Shown: piece by piece, positions 26,231 through 34,442 of the stretch
Layout: each line of letters opens with the position of its first letter
How positions within the stretch are numbered: position 1 is the first letter of the stretch
Source: Lachnospira sp. UBA2821
GTDB taxonomy: Bacteria > Bacillota > Clostridia > Lachnospirales > Lachnospiraceae
Length of the DNA: 64,000 nt
Direction of reading: 5' to 3'
Assembly: GCA_002351535.1 (NCBI GenBank)
Contig: DEGR01000013.1
Coordinates: 1 to 64,000, forward strand
The notes under the pieces: generated by a model
Databases searched by the model: none
What the model was told of the DNA's origin: nothing
What the model saw: only the letters and a program-made list of their open reading frames with translations
Program-made: the position numbers and the translations under genes

Positions 26231-27348
26231 GAGCTATAGGAATTATACTGGCAGGTGGAAATAATAACAAGATGAAAGAACTTTCATATAAACGTGCAAT
26301 TGCCGCTATGCCGATAGCGGGAAGTTACAGAAGTATTGACTTTGCGCTTAGTAATATGTCGAATTCACATATACAGAAGGTGGCAGTACTTACACAGTAC
26401 AATGCACTTTCGCTTAATGAACATTTAAGTTCATCAAAATGGTGGGATTTCGGTAGAAAACAGGGTGGTTTATATGTATTTACACCATCGATTACAGCGG
26501 AGAATGGTTTCTGGTATCAGGGAACAGCAGATGCTATATATCAGAATATAAGTTTTCTCAAGAACAGCCACGAACCATATGTGGTTATTTCTTCAGGTGA
26601 TGGTATATATAAACTCGACTATAATAAGGTTCTTGAATATCATATCCAGAAGAAGGCGGATATCACAGTTGTTTATAAAGAGTTTCCTGAGGGAACTGAT
26701 GTAAGCAGATTCGGATGCATTAAGATGAATGAGGACAGCAGAATAACTGAATTTGAGGAGAAGCCTATTATATCTACTTCAAATACGGTATCTACAGGAA
26801 TATATGTCATAAGAAGAAGACTTTTGATTGAACTCATAGAAAAGTGTGAGGCTGAAGACAGATTTGATATTGTTAATGATATTCTTGTAAGATATAAGAG
26901 TATTAAGAGAATATATGGTTATAAGCTTGATTCATATTGGAGCAATATTTCTACTGTTGATTCATATTATAAGACGAATATGGATTTCCTTAAGAAGTCT
27001 GTAAGAGATTACTTCTTTAAGCAGTATCCGGATATTTATTCTAAAGTTGATGACCTTCCACCGGCAAAATACAATCCCGGTTCGGAAGTGCGTAACAGTC
27101 TTGTGAGCAGCGGCTGTATAATAAATGGTGTGGTTGAAAATTCCGTATTGTTCAAAAAGGCATATGTAGGTAATAACTGTACAATTAAGAATTCTATTAT
27201 ATTGAATAATGTATATATTGGAGACAATACATATATAGAGAACTGTATAGTTGAAAGCCATGATACCATCAGAGCAAATACAACATTTATAGGTTCTAAT
27301 GGTGAAATAAAAGTCGTAATCGAGAAAAACGACAGATTTAACATGTAA
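26227..27348 (+). CDS. glgD: GlgD, regulatory subunit of ADP-glucose pyrophosphorylase
   Basis: 373-aa GlgC paralogue that associates with GlgC and raises its activity in Firmicutes. It keeps the nucleotidyltransferase fold (IILAGGNNNKMKELS, FALSNMSNS, GTADAIYQN) but the first loop lacks the Gly-Ser-Arg-Leu of GlgC, as expected for a subunit with little or no own catalysis. A C-terminal beta-helix is present. Its start overlaps the glgC stop by 4 bp. A GC-richer structured spacer follows. Confidence 0.93.
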   Translation: MRAIGIILAGGNNNKMKELSYKRAIAAMPIAGSYRSIDFALSNMSNSHIQKVAVLTQYNALSLNEHLSSSKWWDFGRKQGGLYVFTPSITAENGFWYQGTADAIYQNISFLKNSHEPYVVISSGDGIYKLDYNKVLEYHIQKKADITVVYKEFPEGTDVSRFGCIKMNEDSRITEFEEKPIISTSNTVSTGIYVIRRRLLIELIEKCEAEDRFDIVNDILVRYKSIKRIYGYKLDSYWSNISTVDSYYKTNMDFLKKSVRDYFFKQYPDIYSKVDDLPPAKYNPGSEVRNSLVSSGCIINGVVENSVLFKKAYVGNNCTIKNSIILNNVYIGDNTYIENCIVESHDTIRANTTFIGSNGEIKVVIEKNDRFNM

Positions 27349-27560
27349 CCGTACAGAGCCGGGCAATCCACATCAGAAAACGCGTCGGATGCTTGCATAC
27401 GAAAGCGGTTTTCCGGTGTGGATTATGAGGCGGATACGCCGCATCGGGGAACGGAGTTCACCGATGGCCCGGTGCTAGGTAGGAAAAGAAAGCGGATACG
27501 CCGCATCGGGGAACGAAGTTAAAATTTAGTTGTGGGTGATACACAGGAAGGGGATTTACA
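27349..27560 (+). repeat. Structured GC-rich spacer with 24-bp direct repeats
   Basis: GCGGATACGCCGCATCGGGG (plus AACG) occurs twice, at 27430-27453 and 27492-27515. A long hairpin precedes them: AATCCACATC..AAAACGC at 27367-27386 pairs with GCGGTTTTCCGGTGTGGATT ending near 27424. Outer GCCGGGC and GCCCGGTGC segments could enclose it. Base composition is clearly higher in GC than the neighbouring genes. It could include the glgD terminator, but no strong T run follows. I see no reading frame and do not recognise a known RNA family. Confidence 0.6.
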
Positions 27561-27848
27561 ATGCAGATAACTGATGTTAGAGTAAGAAAAGTATCAAAAG
27601 AAGGTAAGATGAAAGCAGTTGTATCAATAACATTTGATAATGAATTTGTTATTCATGATATAAAAGTCATTGAGGGTGAAAAAGGATTGTTTATTGCAAT
27701 GCCAAGCAGAAAAGCTTCAGATGGTCAATATAGAGATATAGCTCATCCTATTAACTCAGATACAAGAACAAAGATACAGAATCTTATCTTAAGCGAGTAC
27801 GAGAAAGTAGCAGAAGAATTCGAAGAGAAATCTGATGAAGAGATTTAA
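27561..27848 (+). CDS. spoVG: SpoVG, septation/sporulation regulator
   Basis: 95-aa RNA/DNA-binding regulator widespread in Firmicutes, linked to sporulation, cell division and virulence regulation. The whole sequence matches the family: MQITDVRVRK, then FVIHDIKVIEG, FIAMPSRKASDG and DIAHPIN. The start follows AAGGGGATTTACA. A hairpin terminator and pth lie downstream, in the same order seen in many Firmicutes chromosomes. Confidence 0.96.
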   Translation: MQITDVRVRKVSKEGKMKAVVSITFDNEFVIHDIKVIEGEKGLFIAMPSRKASDGQYRDIAHPINSDTRTKIQNLILSEYEKVAEEFEEKSDEEI

Positions 27849-27882
27849 TCTTGCTGATATAAGAAAATGATGTATAATAGAT

Positions 27883-27933
27883 AGGCAATGCATAAGAGAT
27901 GATTATAGTATCTCAGGCATTGCCTTTTCTTTT
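27883..27933 (+). terminator. Intrinsic terminator between spoVG and pth
   Basis: AGGCAATGC and GCATTGCCT form a perfect 9-bp outer stem with an inner AGAT/ATCT pairing, followed by TTTTCTTTT. Confidence 0.85.
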
Positions 27934-27958
27934 AGTTGTTATAAAGATTGGAGGATTT

Positions 27959-28519
27959 ATGTATATAGTAGTTGGATTGGGAAATCCGTCATCAAAATAT
28001 AAAGGAACAAGACATAATATGGGATTCGACGCAATTGATAATATTGCTGACAGAAACTCAATAGATGTAAGCAGTAAAAAATTCAAAGGAGTATATGGTA
28101 AAGGTGTTATACAGGGACAGAAGGTAGTATTGTTAAAGCCTGAGACCTATATGAACCTTAGTGGCGAGTCGGTAAGAGCAGCAGTTGATTTCTTTAAGAT
28201 TAATCCGGAAGATGAACTCATTGTATTATACGATGATATAAGCCTTGCTCCCGGTAAGCTTCGATTAAGGGCAAAAGGAAGTGCAGGTGGACACAATGGT
28301 ATTAAGAATATAATTGCACATCTGGGAACAGAGAAGTTCAAAAGAGTTAAAATCGGAGTTGGTGAGAAGCCGGCAGGGATGGATCTTGCAGACTATGTTC
28401 TTGGCAGATTCGATAAGATTGAGAGGATTACCGTAGATAAGGGGATAGATGATGCTGCAAGGGCCGTTGAGATAATGATTGCCGAGGGAATTGATAAGGC
28501 CATGAATATGTTTAATTAG
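27959..28519 (+). CDS. pth: Peptidyl-tRNA hydrolase
   Basis: Cleaves peptidyl-tRNA released by stalled ribosomes and recycles tRNA; 186 aa. The start ATG follows GGAGGATTT; a longer upstream reading would cross the terminator and is rejected. The active-site region is IVVGLGNPSSKYKGTRHN with catalytic H19, and other family segments are LLKPETYMNLSG and GSAGGHNGIKN. mfd follows 27 bp downstream, the usual pth-mfd order. Confidence 0.96.
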   Translation: MYIVVGLGNPSSKYKGTRHNMGFDAIDNIADRNSIDVSSKKFKGVYGKGVIQGQKVVLLKPETYMNLSGESVRAAVDFFKINPEDELIVLYDDISLAPGKLRLRAKGSAGGHNGIKNIIAHLGTEKFKRVKIGVGEKPAGMDLADYVLGRFDKIERITVDKGIDDAARAVEIMIAEGIDKAMNMFN

Positions 28520-28546
28520 TTCATAGTACGGAGAAAGGTGAAAGAG

Positions 28547-31500
28547 ATGAGAGGTCTGTTTGAAACGTTAAGAGAAGATAGTGAATACAGACACGTTATG
28601 GAGTGTGTTGAGAAGAACGAATTTCCAATACAGATATCCGGATGTGTAGACAGTCAGAATGTACATTTTATACAGACTGTATCAGATGAGAATGGAAGTA
28701 ACAATGTTATTGTTACGGTAGATGAACAGAGTGCCAGAAAAATGGCAGAAGATATAAGGTTATACGATAAAAATGTATTCTATTATCCTGCCAAGGATGT
28801 TATGTTTTTTAGTGCAGATATTCATGGAAATATGATACTTGGGGAACGTTTAAGGTTCTTAAAATGTCTGTTAGAAGGAAAGAGATTTACACTTATAACT
28901 ACTATGGAAGGTCTGATGGACAGACTTATGCCGCTTGATATAATTAAGAATAATATTCTTACCTACAAATGTGCAGATATAGTAGATGTGCAGAAATTAA
29001 AGGAAAGTCTTGTAAGTCTGGGATATCAGAGAGTAGGACAGGTTGACATGACCGGGCAGTTTGCTATAAGGGGAAGTATAATAGATATATTTCCGTTGAC
29101 AGAGGAAGTGCCTGTGAGAATAGATATGTGGGATGATGAGATAGATTCGATACGTTCATTTGACCCGGAGAGTCAGAGGTCCGTTGAAAATATGGAGGAA
29201 GTGTTAATATATCCGGCATCCGAATATATTATGGACAGTGAGTGTATAAAGAATGGTCTTGATAAGATACGAAGAGAATGTAAAAAGTACGAAGATGCCC
29301 TGAGAAAACAGATGAAGACGGAAGAAGCACATAGAATTAAAACTATTGTTGAAGAATTTGCGGAGCAGATAAGTGAATATGGAGGACAGGGCGCAATAGA
29401 CAGCTTTGTGCCATACTTTTTTGATAATACAGTGTCGCTGATAGATTATTTTGAACCGGATAATACGATTTTCTGGCTAGATGAACCGAGACATATGGAA
29501 GAAAAAAATGCCGCATTTACAAAGGAATTTGAAGAGAATATGAAGCATCGTCTTGAGAAAGGCTATATTTTACCGGGACAGACGAATATGCTTTATGGTT
29601 ATGATGATATATTTGCATCTCTTTGCAAGAAGAGAACTATATTTATGACCAGACTGGAACAACAGATTAAACAGGTATCAGTTAAGGGAGAAGTACACAT
29701 TAATACAAGAAATATTAATTCTTATAATGGTAACTTTGAGCTTCTTATAAATGATTTGAAAAGATACAAAAAAGATAAGTACAGGATAGTCATATTTACG
29801 GGTTCATCTTCGAGAGCAGCGAGGCTTGCGGATGATATAAGAGGATATGATTTGTCTGCGGTATACTCGGATATGAAAGATAAGAGTCTTGAGCAGGGAG
29901 AGATTGTTGTAACGTACGGAAATGTCCACAAGGGATTTGAATACCCATATCTCAAATTTGTTGTTATAAGTGAATCGGATATATTTGGAAAACAGAAGAA
30001 GAAAAGAAAGAAAAAGGGAACTTCATATAGCGGAGATAAGATAAACAGTTTTTCAGAATTGAATATTGGAGATTATGTAGTACACGAAAATCATGGTCTT
30101 GGAATATATAAGGGTATTGAGAAAATTGAGGTAGATAAGATAGCAAAGGATTATATCAAGATTCAGTATGCCGATGGTGGAAATCTATATGTTCTTGCAA
30201 CGCAGCTTGATGTTATTCAGAAATATGCAGGTTCAGATGCAAAACAGCCTAAGCTTAATAAGTTAGGAACGAAGGAATGGAGTAAGACAAAGAGTAAAGT
30301 AAGGGGCGCTGTAAAAGATATAGCTGAAGAGCTTGTGAAACTTTATGCCGCAAGACAGAATACAGAAGGCTTTAAGTGTGGACCTGATACTGTATGGCAG
30401 AGGGAGTTCGAGGAACTATTTCCATATGAGGAGACGGATGACCAGCTTCAGGCAATAGAAGATACCAAAAAGGACATGGAAAGCAATAAGATTATGGACA
30501 GACTTGTGTGTGGAGATGTCGGATATGGAAAGACAGAGATTGCTATAAGAGCGGCATTCAAGGCGGTTCAGGAAGGAAAGCAGGTAGCATTTTTAGTACC
30601 TACAACAATACTTGCACAGCAGCATTACAATACATTTTCATCGAGAATGAAAGATTTTGCCGTAAATGTAGATATGTTGTCAAGATTCAGAACTTCTGCA
30701 CAACAGAAAAAGGCACTTGAAAATACCAAAAAAGGTATGGTAGATGTACTCATAGGAACACACAGACTATTGTCTAAAGATGTGCAGTTCAAAGATTTGG
30801 GACTCCTTATTATTGATGAGGAACAGAGATTTGGTGTTACACATAAGGAAAAAATAAAGCAGCTTAAGAAGGATGTTGATGTACTTACATTGTCTGCAAC
30901 ACCTATTCCAAGAACACTTCACATGAGTCTTGTAGGAATAAGAGATATGAGTGTTCTTGAAGAGCCGCCGGTAGACCGTCTTCCTATACAGACATATATA
31001 ATGGAATATGATGAGGAAATGATAAGGGAGGCTATTAACAGGGAGCTTGCGAGAAACGGTCAGGTATATTATGTATACAATCGTGTGAATAATATCGATG
31101 AAATAGCAGCAAGGGTGTCTAAGCTTGTTCCGGAAGCAAATGTTGCATTTGTGCATGGTCAGATGAGTGAGCGTACGATGGAAAAGATAATGTATGACTT
31201 TATTCAGGGAGATATAGATGTTCTGGTGGCAACAACGATTATTGAAACCGGACTTGACATTTCTAATGCAAATACTATGATTGTACACGATGCCGATAAT
31301 ATGGGACTTGCACAGCTCTATCAGTTAAGAGGAAGAATCGGACGCTCTAACCGTACTTCATACGCGTTTCTTATGTACAGAAGAAATAAGGTGCTGAGGG
31401 AGGTTGCTGAGAAGAGACTTCAGGCTATCAGAGAATTTACGGAACTTGGTTCAGGAATAAAGATTGCGATGAGGGATTTAGAGATACGAGGTGCAGGAAA

Positions 31501-32110
31501 TGTTCTTGGCGCAGAGCAGCATGGACATATGGCAGCAGTAGGATATGATTTATACTGCAAAATGCTTAATGATGCGGTAATGATGTACAAGGGAGAAAAG
31601 CAGTATGAAGACTTTGAGACAACTATAGATGTTGACATAGATGCATTTATACCTAATAATTACATTAAGAATGAATATCAGAAGTTAAGCATATATAAGC
31701 GTGTTGCAGGTATTGAGAATGAAGAAGAATATTCGGATATGCAGGATGAACTGATGGACAGATTCGGTGACATGCCGAAGGCGGTAATGAATCTTCTGAT
31801 AGTAGCACTTCTGAAGTCAGAAGCACATAAACTTTATATTACCGATGTATCTTCTGATAAAAAAATACTTAAAATAAAAATGCATAAGAAAGCTCCTGTG
31901 GATGTAACAAAGATACCACAGCTTTTAGATAAGTATAAATATAAGCTGAAATTTCTGAATGGTGAAGAACCGGAATTTCATTATTATCTTAGTGAGCCGG
32001 TGAAAGACGGAAAGACATTTAAGGCAGCATTTGATGAGGTGCTTAAGGCAATAGGAGAACTGTATGGAGAACAGGTGGATAGAATAAGGAGAGAAAATCT
32101 TGAAAACTAA
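28547..32110 (+). CDS. mfd: Transcription-repair coupling factor
   Basis: ATP-dependent translocase that removes RNA polymerase stalled at DNA damage and recruits UvrA; 1187 aa. ATG 28547 is placed 5 nt after AGAAAGGTGA; a GTG three codons earlier lies inside that ribosome binding site. Visible domains are the UvrB-homology N-terminus, the RNA polymerase-interacting domain near residues 500-560 (IGDYVVHENHGLGIYKG), SF2 helicase motifs with Walker A GDVGYGKT at 656-663 and DEEQ at 757-760, and the C-terminal TRCF domain. Length is normal. What follows is a decayed toxin-antitoxin island. Confidence 0.97.
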   Translation: MRGLFETLREDSEYRHVMECVEKNEFPIQISGCVDSQNVHFIQTVSDENGSNNVIVTVDEQSARKMAEDIRLYDKNVFYYPAKDVMFFSADIHGNMILGERLRFLKCLLEGKRFTLITTMEGLMDRLMPLDIIKNNILTYKCADIVDVQKLKESLVSLGYQRVGQVDMTGQFAIRGSIIDIFPLTEEVPVRIDMWDDEIDSIRSFDPESQRSVENMEEVLIYPASEYIMDSECIKNGLDKIRRECKKYEDALRKQMKTEEAHRIKTIVEEFAEQISEYGGQGAIDSFVPYFFDNTVSLIDYFEPDNTIFWLDEPRHMEEKNAAFTKEFEENMKHRLEKGYILPGQTNMLYGYDDIFASLCKKRTIFMTRLEQQIKQVSVKGEVHINTRNINSYNGNFELLINDLKRYKKDKYRIVIFTGSSSRAARLADDIRGYDLSAVYSDMKDKSLEQGEIVVTYGNVHKGFEYPYLKFVVISESDIFGKQKKKRKKKGTSYSGDKINSFSELNIGDYVVHENHGLGIYKGIEKIEVDKIAKDYIKIQYADGGNLYVLATQLDVIQKYAGSDAKQPKLNKLGTKEWSKTKSKVRGAVKDIAEELVKLYAARQNTEGFKCGPDTVWQREFEELFPYEETDDQLQAIEDTKKDMESNKIMDRLVCGDVGYGKTEIAIRAAFKAVQEGKQVAFLVPTTILAQQHYNTFSSRMKDFAVNVDMLSRFRTSAQQKKALENTKKGMVDVLIGTHRLLSKDVQFKDLGLLIIDEEQRFGVTHKEKIKQLKKDVDVLTLSATPIPRTLHMSLVGIRDMSVLEEPPVDRLPIQTYIMEYDEEMIREAINRELARNGQVYYVYNRVNNIDEIAARVSKLVPEANVAFVHGQMSERTMEKIMYDFIQGDIDVLVATTIIETGLDISNANTMIVHDADNMGLAQLYQLRGRIGRSNRTSYAFLMYRRNKVLREVAEKRLQAIREFTELGSGIKIAMRDLEIRGAGNVLGAEQHGHMAAVGYDLYCKMLNDAVMMYKGEKQYEDFETTIDVDIDAFIPNNYIKNEYQKLSIYKRVAGIENEEEYSDMQDELMDRFGDMPKAVMNLLIVALLKSEAHKLYITDVSSDKKILKIKMHKKAPVDVTKIPQLLDKYKYKLKFLNGEEPEFHYYLSEPVKDGKTFKAAFDEVLKAIGELYGEQVDRIRRENLEN

Positions 32111-32111
32111 A

Positions 32112-32231
32112 ATTGAGGGAGTTGCTATAACTCTTATATAAATGGGGTTAAGTAACAAAGAAATTTCAATGGCTACTCATCTTACAGAAGAAGAGGTTAA
32201 GAAAATTTTTGACATTTTCATAGATAAGTGA
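32112..32231 (+). pseudogene. C-terminal remnant of an Rpn-family (PD-(D/E)XK) nuclease/transposase-like gene
   Basis: In one frame this reads IEGVAITLI, a stop (TAA where Lys AAA is expected), then MGLSNKEISMATHLTEEEVK and KIFDIFIDK before a stop. The segment with a short helix-turn-helix-like tail (LSNKEIS, LTEEEV) resembles the C-terminal ends of Rpn/PDDEXK family transposase-like proteins common in this bacterial group. Only the last 40 codons remain and they contain an in-frame stop, so it is a remnant. The antitoxin promoter overlaps its end. Confidence 0.55.
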
Positions 32232-32237
32232 TAATAT
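32209..32237 (+). promoter_or_regulatory. Sigma-A promoter of antisense (antitoxin) RNA
   Basis: TTGACA at 32209-32214 and TAATAT at 32232-32237 with 17-bp spacing. It points into the 3' end of the minus-strand toxin gene, with a start near 32244. Confidence 0.75.
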
Positions 32238-32243
32238 GATTAT

Positions 32244-32335
32244 AGAAAAAGAGTGCTACCGATAGACGGTTAGCCCAAGTGAATAGTTTGACAAAAATGC
32301 CGCTTAGTTTACCAGACCAGGGCGGCTATTTTTGC
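32244..32335 (+). ncRNA. Predicted antisense antitoxin RNA of a type I toxin-antitoxin locus
   Basis: A roughly 90-nt RNA predicted from the promoter at 32209-32237 to the terminator GCCGC..GCGGC followed by TATTTTT at about 32299-32335. It is complementary to the 3' untranslated end of the toxin message and reaches its stop codon. It begins with a hairpin-forming segment GTGCTACCGATAGACGGTTAG. The arrangement, short antisense RNA overlapping the 3' end of a small hydrophobic peptide message, is that of TxpA/RatA-like loci. Confidence 0.65.
32299..32335. terminator. Bidirectional terminator inside type I toxin-antitoxin locus
   Basis: GCCGC and GCGGC enclose a 19-nt loop. TATTTTTGC follows on the plus strand and ATTTTTGT on the minus strand, so it can end both the antisense RNA and the toxin message. 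Confidence 0.7.
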
Positions 32336-32424
32336 GTCTTGTTATTATCTTTACCAAAGGAATATCCGATTCCAAAGCAGGTTAAGCCGAAGCTTACTAC
32401 TGCAATAAAGTCCACAATACTCAT
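32326..32424 (-). CDS. Small hydrophobic peptide, putative type I toxin
   Basis: 32-aa peptide beginning MSIVDFIAVVSFGLTCF and ending in a charged tail GKDNNKTQK. One transmembrane helix (about 3-24) followed by a basic/polar tail is the pattern of holin-like type I toxins (TxpA/Fst type) that insert in the membrane. A strong ribosome binding site, AAAGGAGGG at complement 32433-32441, precedes ATG 32424. In the 5' leader GGCGGTTAGTCCTTT can pair with AAAGGAGGGCTAAGCC and hide that site. Leader and tail also share a complementary GTGCTACC/GGTAGCAC repeat, as in folded type I toxin messages. The toxin activity is inferred. Confidence 0.72.
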   Translation of the reverse strand: MSIVDFIAVVSFGLTCFGIGYSFGKDNNKTQK

Positions 32425-32471
32425 TGGCTTAGCCCTCCTTTCCTTGGATTCCCTTGCGGGTTTCTATGTAA

Positions 32472-32494
32472 TCAGAGGGTCACAGTCCCTCTGA
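32472..32494 (-). promoter_or_regulatory. Leader hairpin of toxin message
   Basis: TCAGAGGG and CCCTCTGA form a perfect 8-bp stem around a 7-nt loop in the 5' leader of the toxin message, between the anti-ribosome-binding-site segment and the ribosome binding site. Confidence 0.7.
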
Positions 32495-32537
32495 TAAAGG
32501 ACTAACCGCCTACCGTTATGGTAGCACCTATGTCCTA

Positions 32538-32566
32538 ATTATAACAGTTAGAAAATACAGGTGCAA
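32538..32566 (-). promoter_or_regulatory. Sigma-A promoter of type I toxin gene
   Basis: Minus strand TTGCAC (complement of 32561-32566) and consensus TATAAT (complement of 32538-32543) with exactly 17-bp spacing. The start near 32531 gives a leader of about 107 nt. Confidence 0.82.
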
Positions 32567-32576
32567 CATAAAGTTG

Positions 32577-32766
32577 CTAGAGAAGTGTGTTCTTGGAGAA
32601 GATGATAGTTTTGAACAAATAGCATACTCTATTTATTTGCTTAAGGCATAAGCAAAGCAATATCACCAATTTTGTTAACATTAACTTCGTCCGTGTTAAA
32701 TCTACGTTCTTTTGAAAGTCTTACGGCTTGACTTCTTCCATTTTCAAATACTTTTGCAGTTATCAT
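32577..32766 (-). pseudogene. Decayed vapB-type (AbrB-fold) antitoxin gene
   Basis: ATG 32766 after AGGAGTTGATTATT begins MITAKVFENGRSQAVRLSKE and continues RRFNTDEVNVNKIGDIALLMP, a clear VapB/SpoVT-AbrB antitoxin start. A TAA at 32641-32643 truncates it at 41 aa, where family members run to about 75-80. Past the stop, ANK, another stop, SMLF and then, after a frame change, FKTIIFSKNTLL resemble the toxin-binding tail. No vapC partner is present, so this is a remnant. Confidence 0.72.
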
Positions 32767-32789
32767 AATAATCAACTCCTTGGGTTCAG

Positions 32790-32847
32790 AAAAAATCACC
32801 CCCCAATTGATACCATTTGTCAGATATCAATTGGGGGGTGACTTTTT
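32790..32847. terminator. Strong bidirectional terminator downstream of LCP gene
   Basis: A 17-bp perfect stem, TCACCCCCCAATTGATA at 32796-32812 pairing with 32825-32841, carries six T on the minus-strand side and CTTTTTA on the plus side. It ends the minus-strand LCP gene and isolates it from the toxin island. Confidence 0.95.
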
Positions 32848-32862
32848 AGAATATATTATAGC

Positions 32863-34242
32863 TTAATCATCAGTATAAACATCATCTGAATTACTGTCAT
32901 CGTTATAGTCTGAGTTGTCATAATCATCAGAGTTATTGTAGCTGTCCTCCTGATTGTCGTCGGAATTATTGTATGAATCATCAGAGTTATCGGAATCATC
33001 AGAGCTGTCATCATATGAGTCCGGTTTTACGTCTGTCTCATCTATTATCTCGTTAGAGATAGAACGGAGTGCCGATGATGGTTCATAATTTGCCCCAGGG
33101 AATAAAGTTTCGTGCAGCTTCTTTACATTATCTTCAAGTCCGACAGGAACTACATAGCCATAGTAGGCATATCCTTTGTCAGGAGTGTATGTTTCATATG
33201 GGAATCCCTGTGTATCACCTAGTGAGCATTCCATTGCGATAGGAATTAAGTCTAATATCGTATCCCATGAAAGGCTTGTCTCCATTATTTTATTTCCGTC
33301 TTTAGTACCATTTTCGAGTAACTTTTTGGCTGTAGAAATCATTTTATCAGGACCGGCTGTTTTGGCAAGGTTAAATAACTGTGTCATTACAAAACGTTGT
33401 CTTGCAGTACGGCCATAGTCATCTTTATATACAGTTCCGTCAGGGGCAGTGAATTCAGAATATCTTATTCTGCAGAATGCGGTTGCCTGAAGACCATTAA
33501 GGTGGACATTTCCACTCTTCTTGACGTCAGGTGAATCCATTCCGGTTACTTCTCTTGTTTCAACAAGATAGTTGTTTAAGTGGAATTTTTCCATGTCGGT
33601 GATATTGGCATCAATTCCGCCTAATGCATCAATAATAGTTGCAAGACCTGAGAAGTTAACAACTGCATAATCCTTTATATTTAGGTCAAGGTTGCTGTTA
33701 AGTGTATTTATGGCTTCTTCAGGACCACCATAGAAGTAAGCGTTGTTGGCCTTTGAAAGCACAACTTCACCTTTGGAATCAGTCATTCGGAGAAGTGTAT
33801 CTCTGTAAACTGATGTAAGTGTTATCTTGTTAGTTTTGTTGTTAACCGTAACAACGATAATGGAGTCTGTATGTGTTGTTGCATCAAACTCACCATCTCT
33901 AGGGTCAATTCCGAATAATGCTATATTAATATAATCTTCGGATTTTAAAGCACTTTTACTGCTTTTGATGTTGTTTCTGTTAAAATCAGAATTTAGTACA
34001 TTTTTGTTATAGTCATCTTTGCCGGCACAACTTAAAATGCTTCTTCCGAGAGAACATTTTGTAAATGCTGATACAACTTTAGCTTTGGAATTAGATGAAC
34101 ATAACAGAACAATTATTCCTATTGCCATGAATAGAACAAGAAGTTCTACTATTAATAACCACCATTTAATCTTACGTTTATGTCTGCGCCTTTTTTTTCT
34201 GCGTCTATTACGATTATTTATATTTTTATTGTATGAACCCAT
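32863..34242 (-). CDS. LytR-CpsA-Psr (LCP) family cell-wall glycopolymer ligase
   Basis: Membrane enzyme family that transfers teichoic acid-like or capsular polymers from lipid carriers to peptidoglycan. 459 aa with the start taken at ATG 34242. A very basic cytoplasmic start (RRRKKRRRHKRKIK) is followed by a transmembrane helix (about 26-48) and the LCP domain from about residue 105 (NIALFGIDPRDG, TDSIIVVTV, SVYRDT). The C-terminal tail of about 60 residues is almost only Asp, Ser, Asn and Tyr. Start choice is uncertain: the only good ribosome binding site, AGGAGG, lies 43 nt before this ATG with a hairpin between. Confidence 0.88.
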   Translation of the reverse strand: MGSYNKNINNRNRRRKKRRRHKRKIKWWLLIVELLVLFMAIGIIVLLCSSNSKAKVVSAFTKCSLGRSILSCAGKDDYNKNVLNSDFNRNNIKSSKSALKSEDYINIALFGIDPRDGEFDATTHTDSIIVVTVNNKTNKITLTSVYRDTLLRMTDSKGEVVLSKANNAYFYGGPEEAINTLNSNLDLNIKDYAVVNFSGLATIIDALGGIDANITDMEKFHLNNYLVETREVTGMDSPDVKKSGNVHLNGLQATAFCRIRYSEFTAPDGTVYKDDYGRTARQRFVMTQLFNLAKTAGPDKMISTAKKLLENGTKDGNKIMETSLSWDTILDLIPIAMECSLGDTQGFPYETYTPDKGYAYYGYVVPVGLEDNVKKLHETLFPGANYEPSSALRSISNEIIDETDVKPDSYDDSSDDSDNSDDSYNNSDDNQEDSYNNSDDYDNSDYNDDSNSDDVYTDD

Positions 34243-34254
34243 AATTATATACAC

Positions 34255-34290
34255 AGTGCATAAGTGAGTAAATGCACTAGCTGACCTCCT
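34255..34290 (-). promoter_or_regulatory. Hairpin between AGGAGG and the LCP start codon
   Basis: On the minus strand AGGAGG (complement of 34285-34290) is followed by AGTGCAT..ATGCACT (complement of 34255-34278), a perfect 7-bp stem with a 10-nt loop, and the in-frame ATG lies 12 nt beyond. If the hairpin forms, the ribosome binding site comes closer to the ATG in space. Confidence 0.45.
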
Positions 34291-34442
34291 ATTTATAATC
34301 TTCATTTAAGTATACTGTATATGGATATTAAAGTAAAGAAGTAAAGTCGGGACGTGGAAATTAATTATTTATATGTAAAATATTGTAAAAATACTGTTCT
34401 AATGTTATTATAAAAATATATGTGAAAAAATGGAGGTTAATT

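Noticed and set aside
27851..27878. TTGCTG and TATAAT (16-bp spacing) as a pth promoter
   Set aside because: The start would fall directly at the terminator hairpin 27883-27933, so an effective promoter there is doubtful.
32279..32494. 71-codon plus-strand frame across the toxin locus
   Set aside because: It is antisense to the 32-aa peptide and crosses both the terminator and the toxin leader. It lacks a ribosome binding site.
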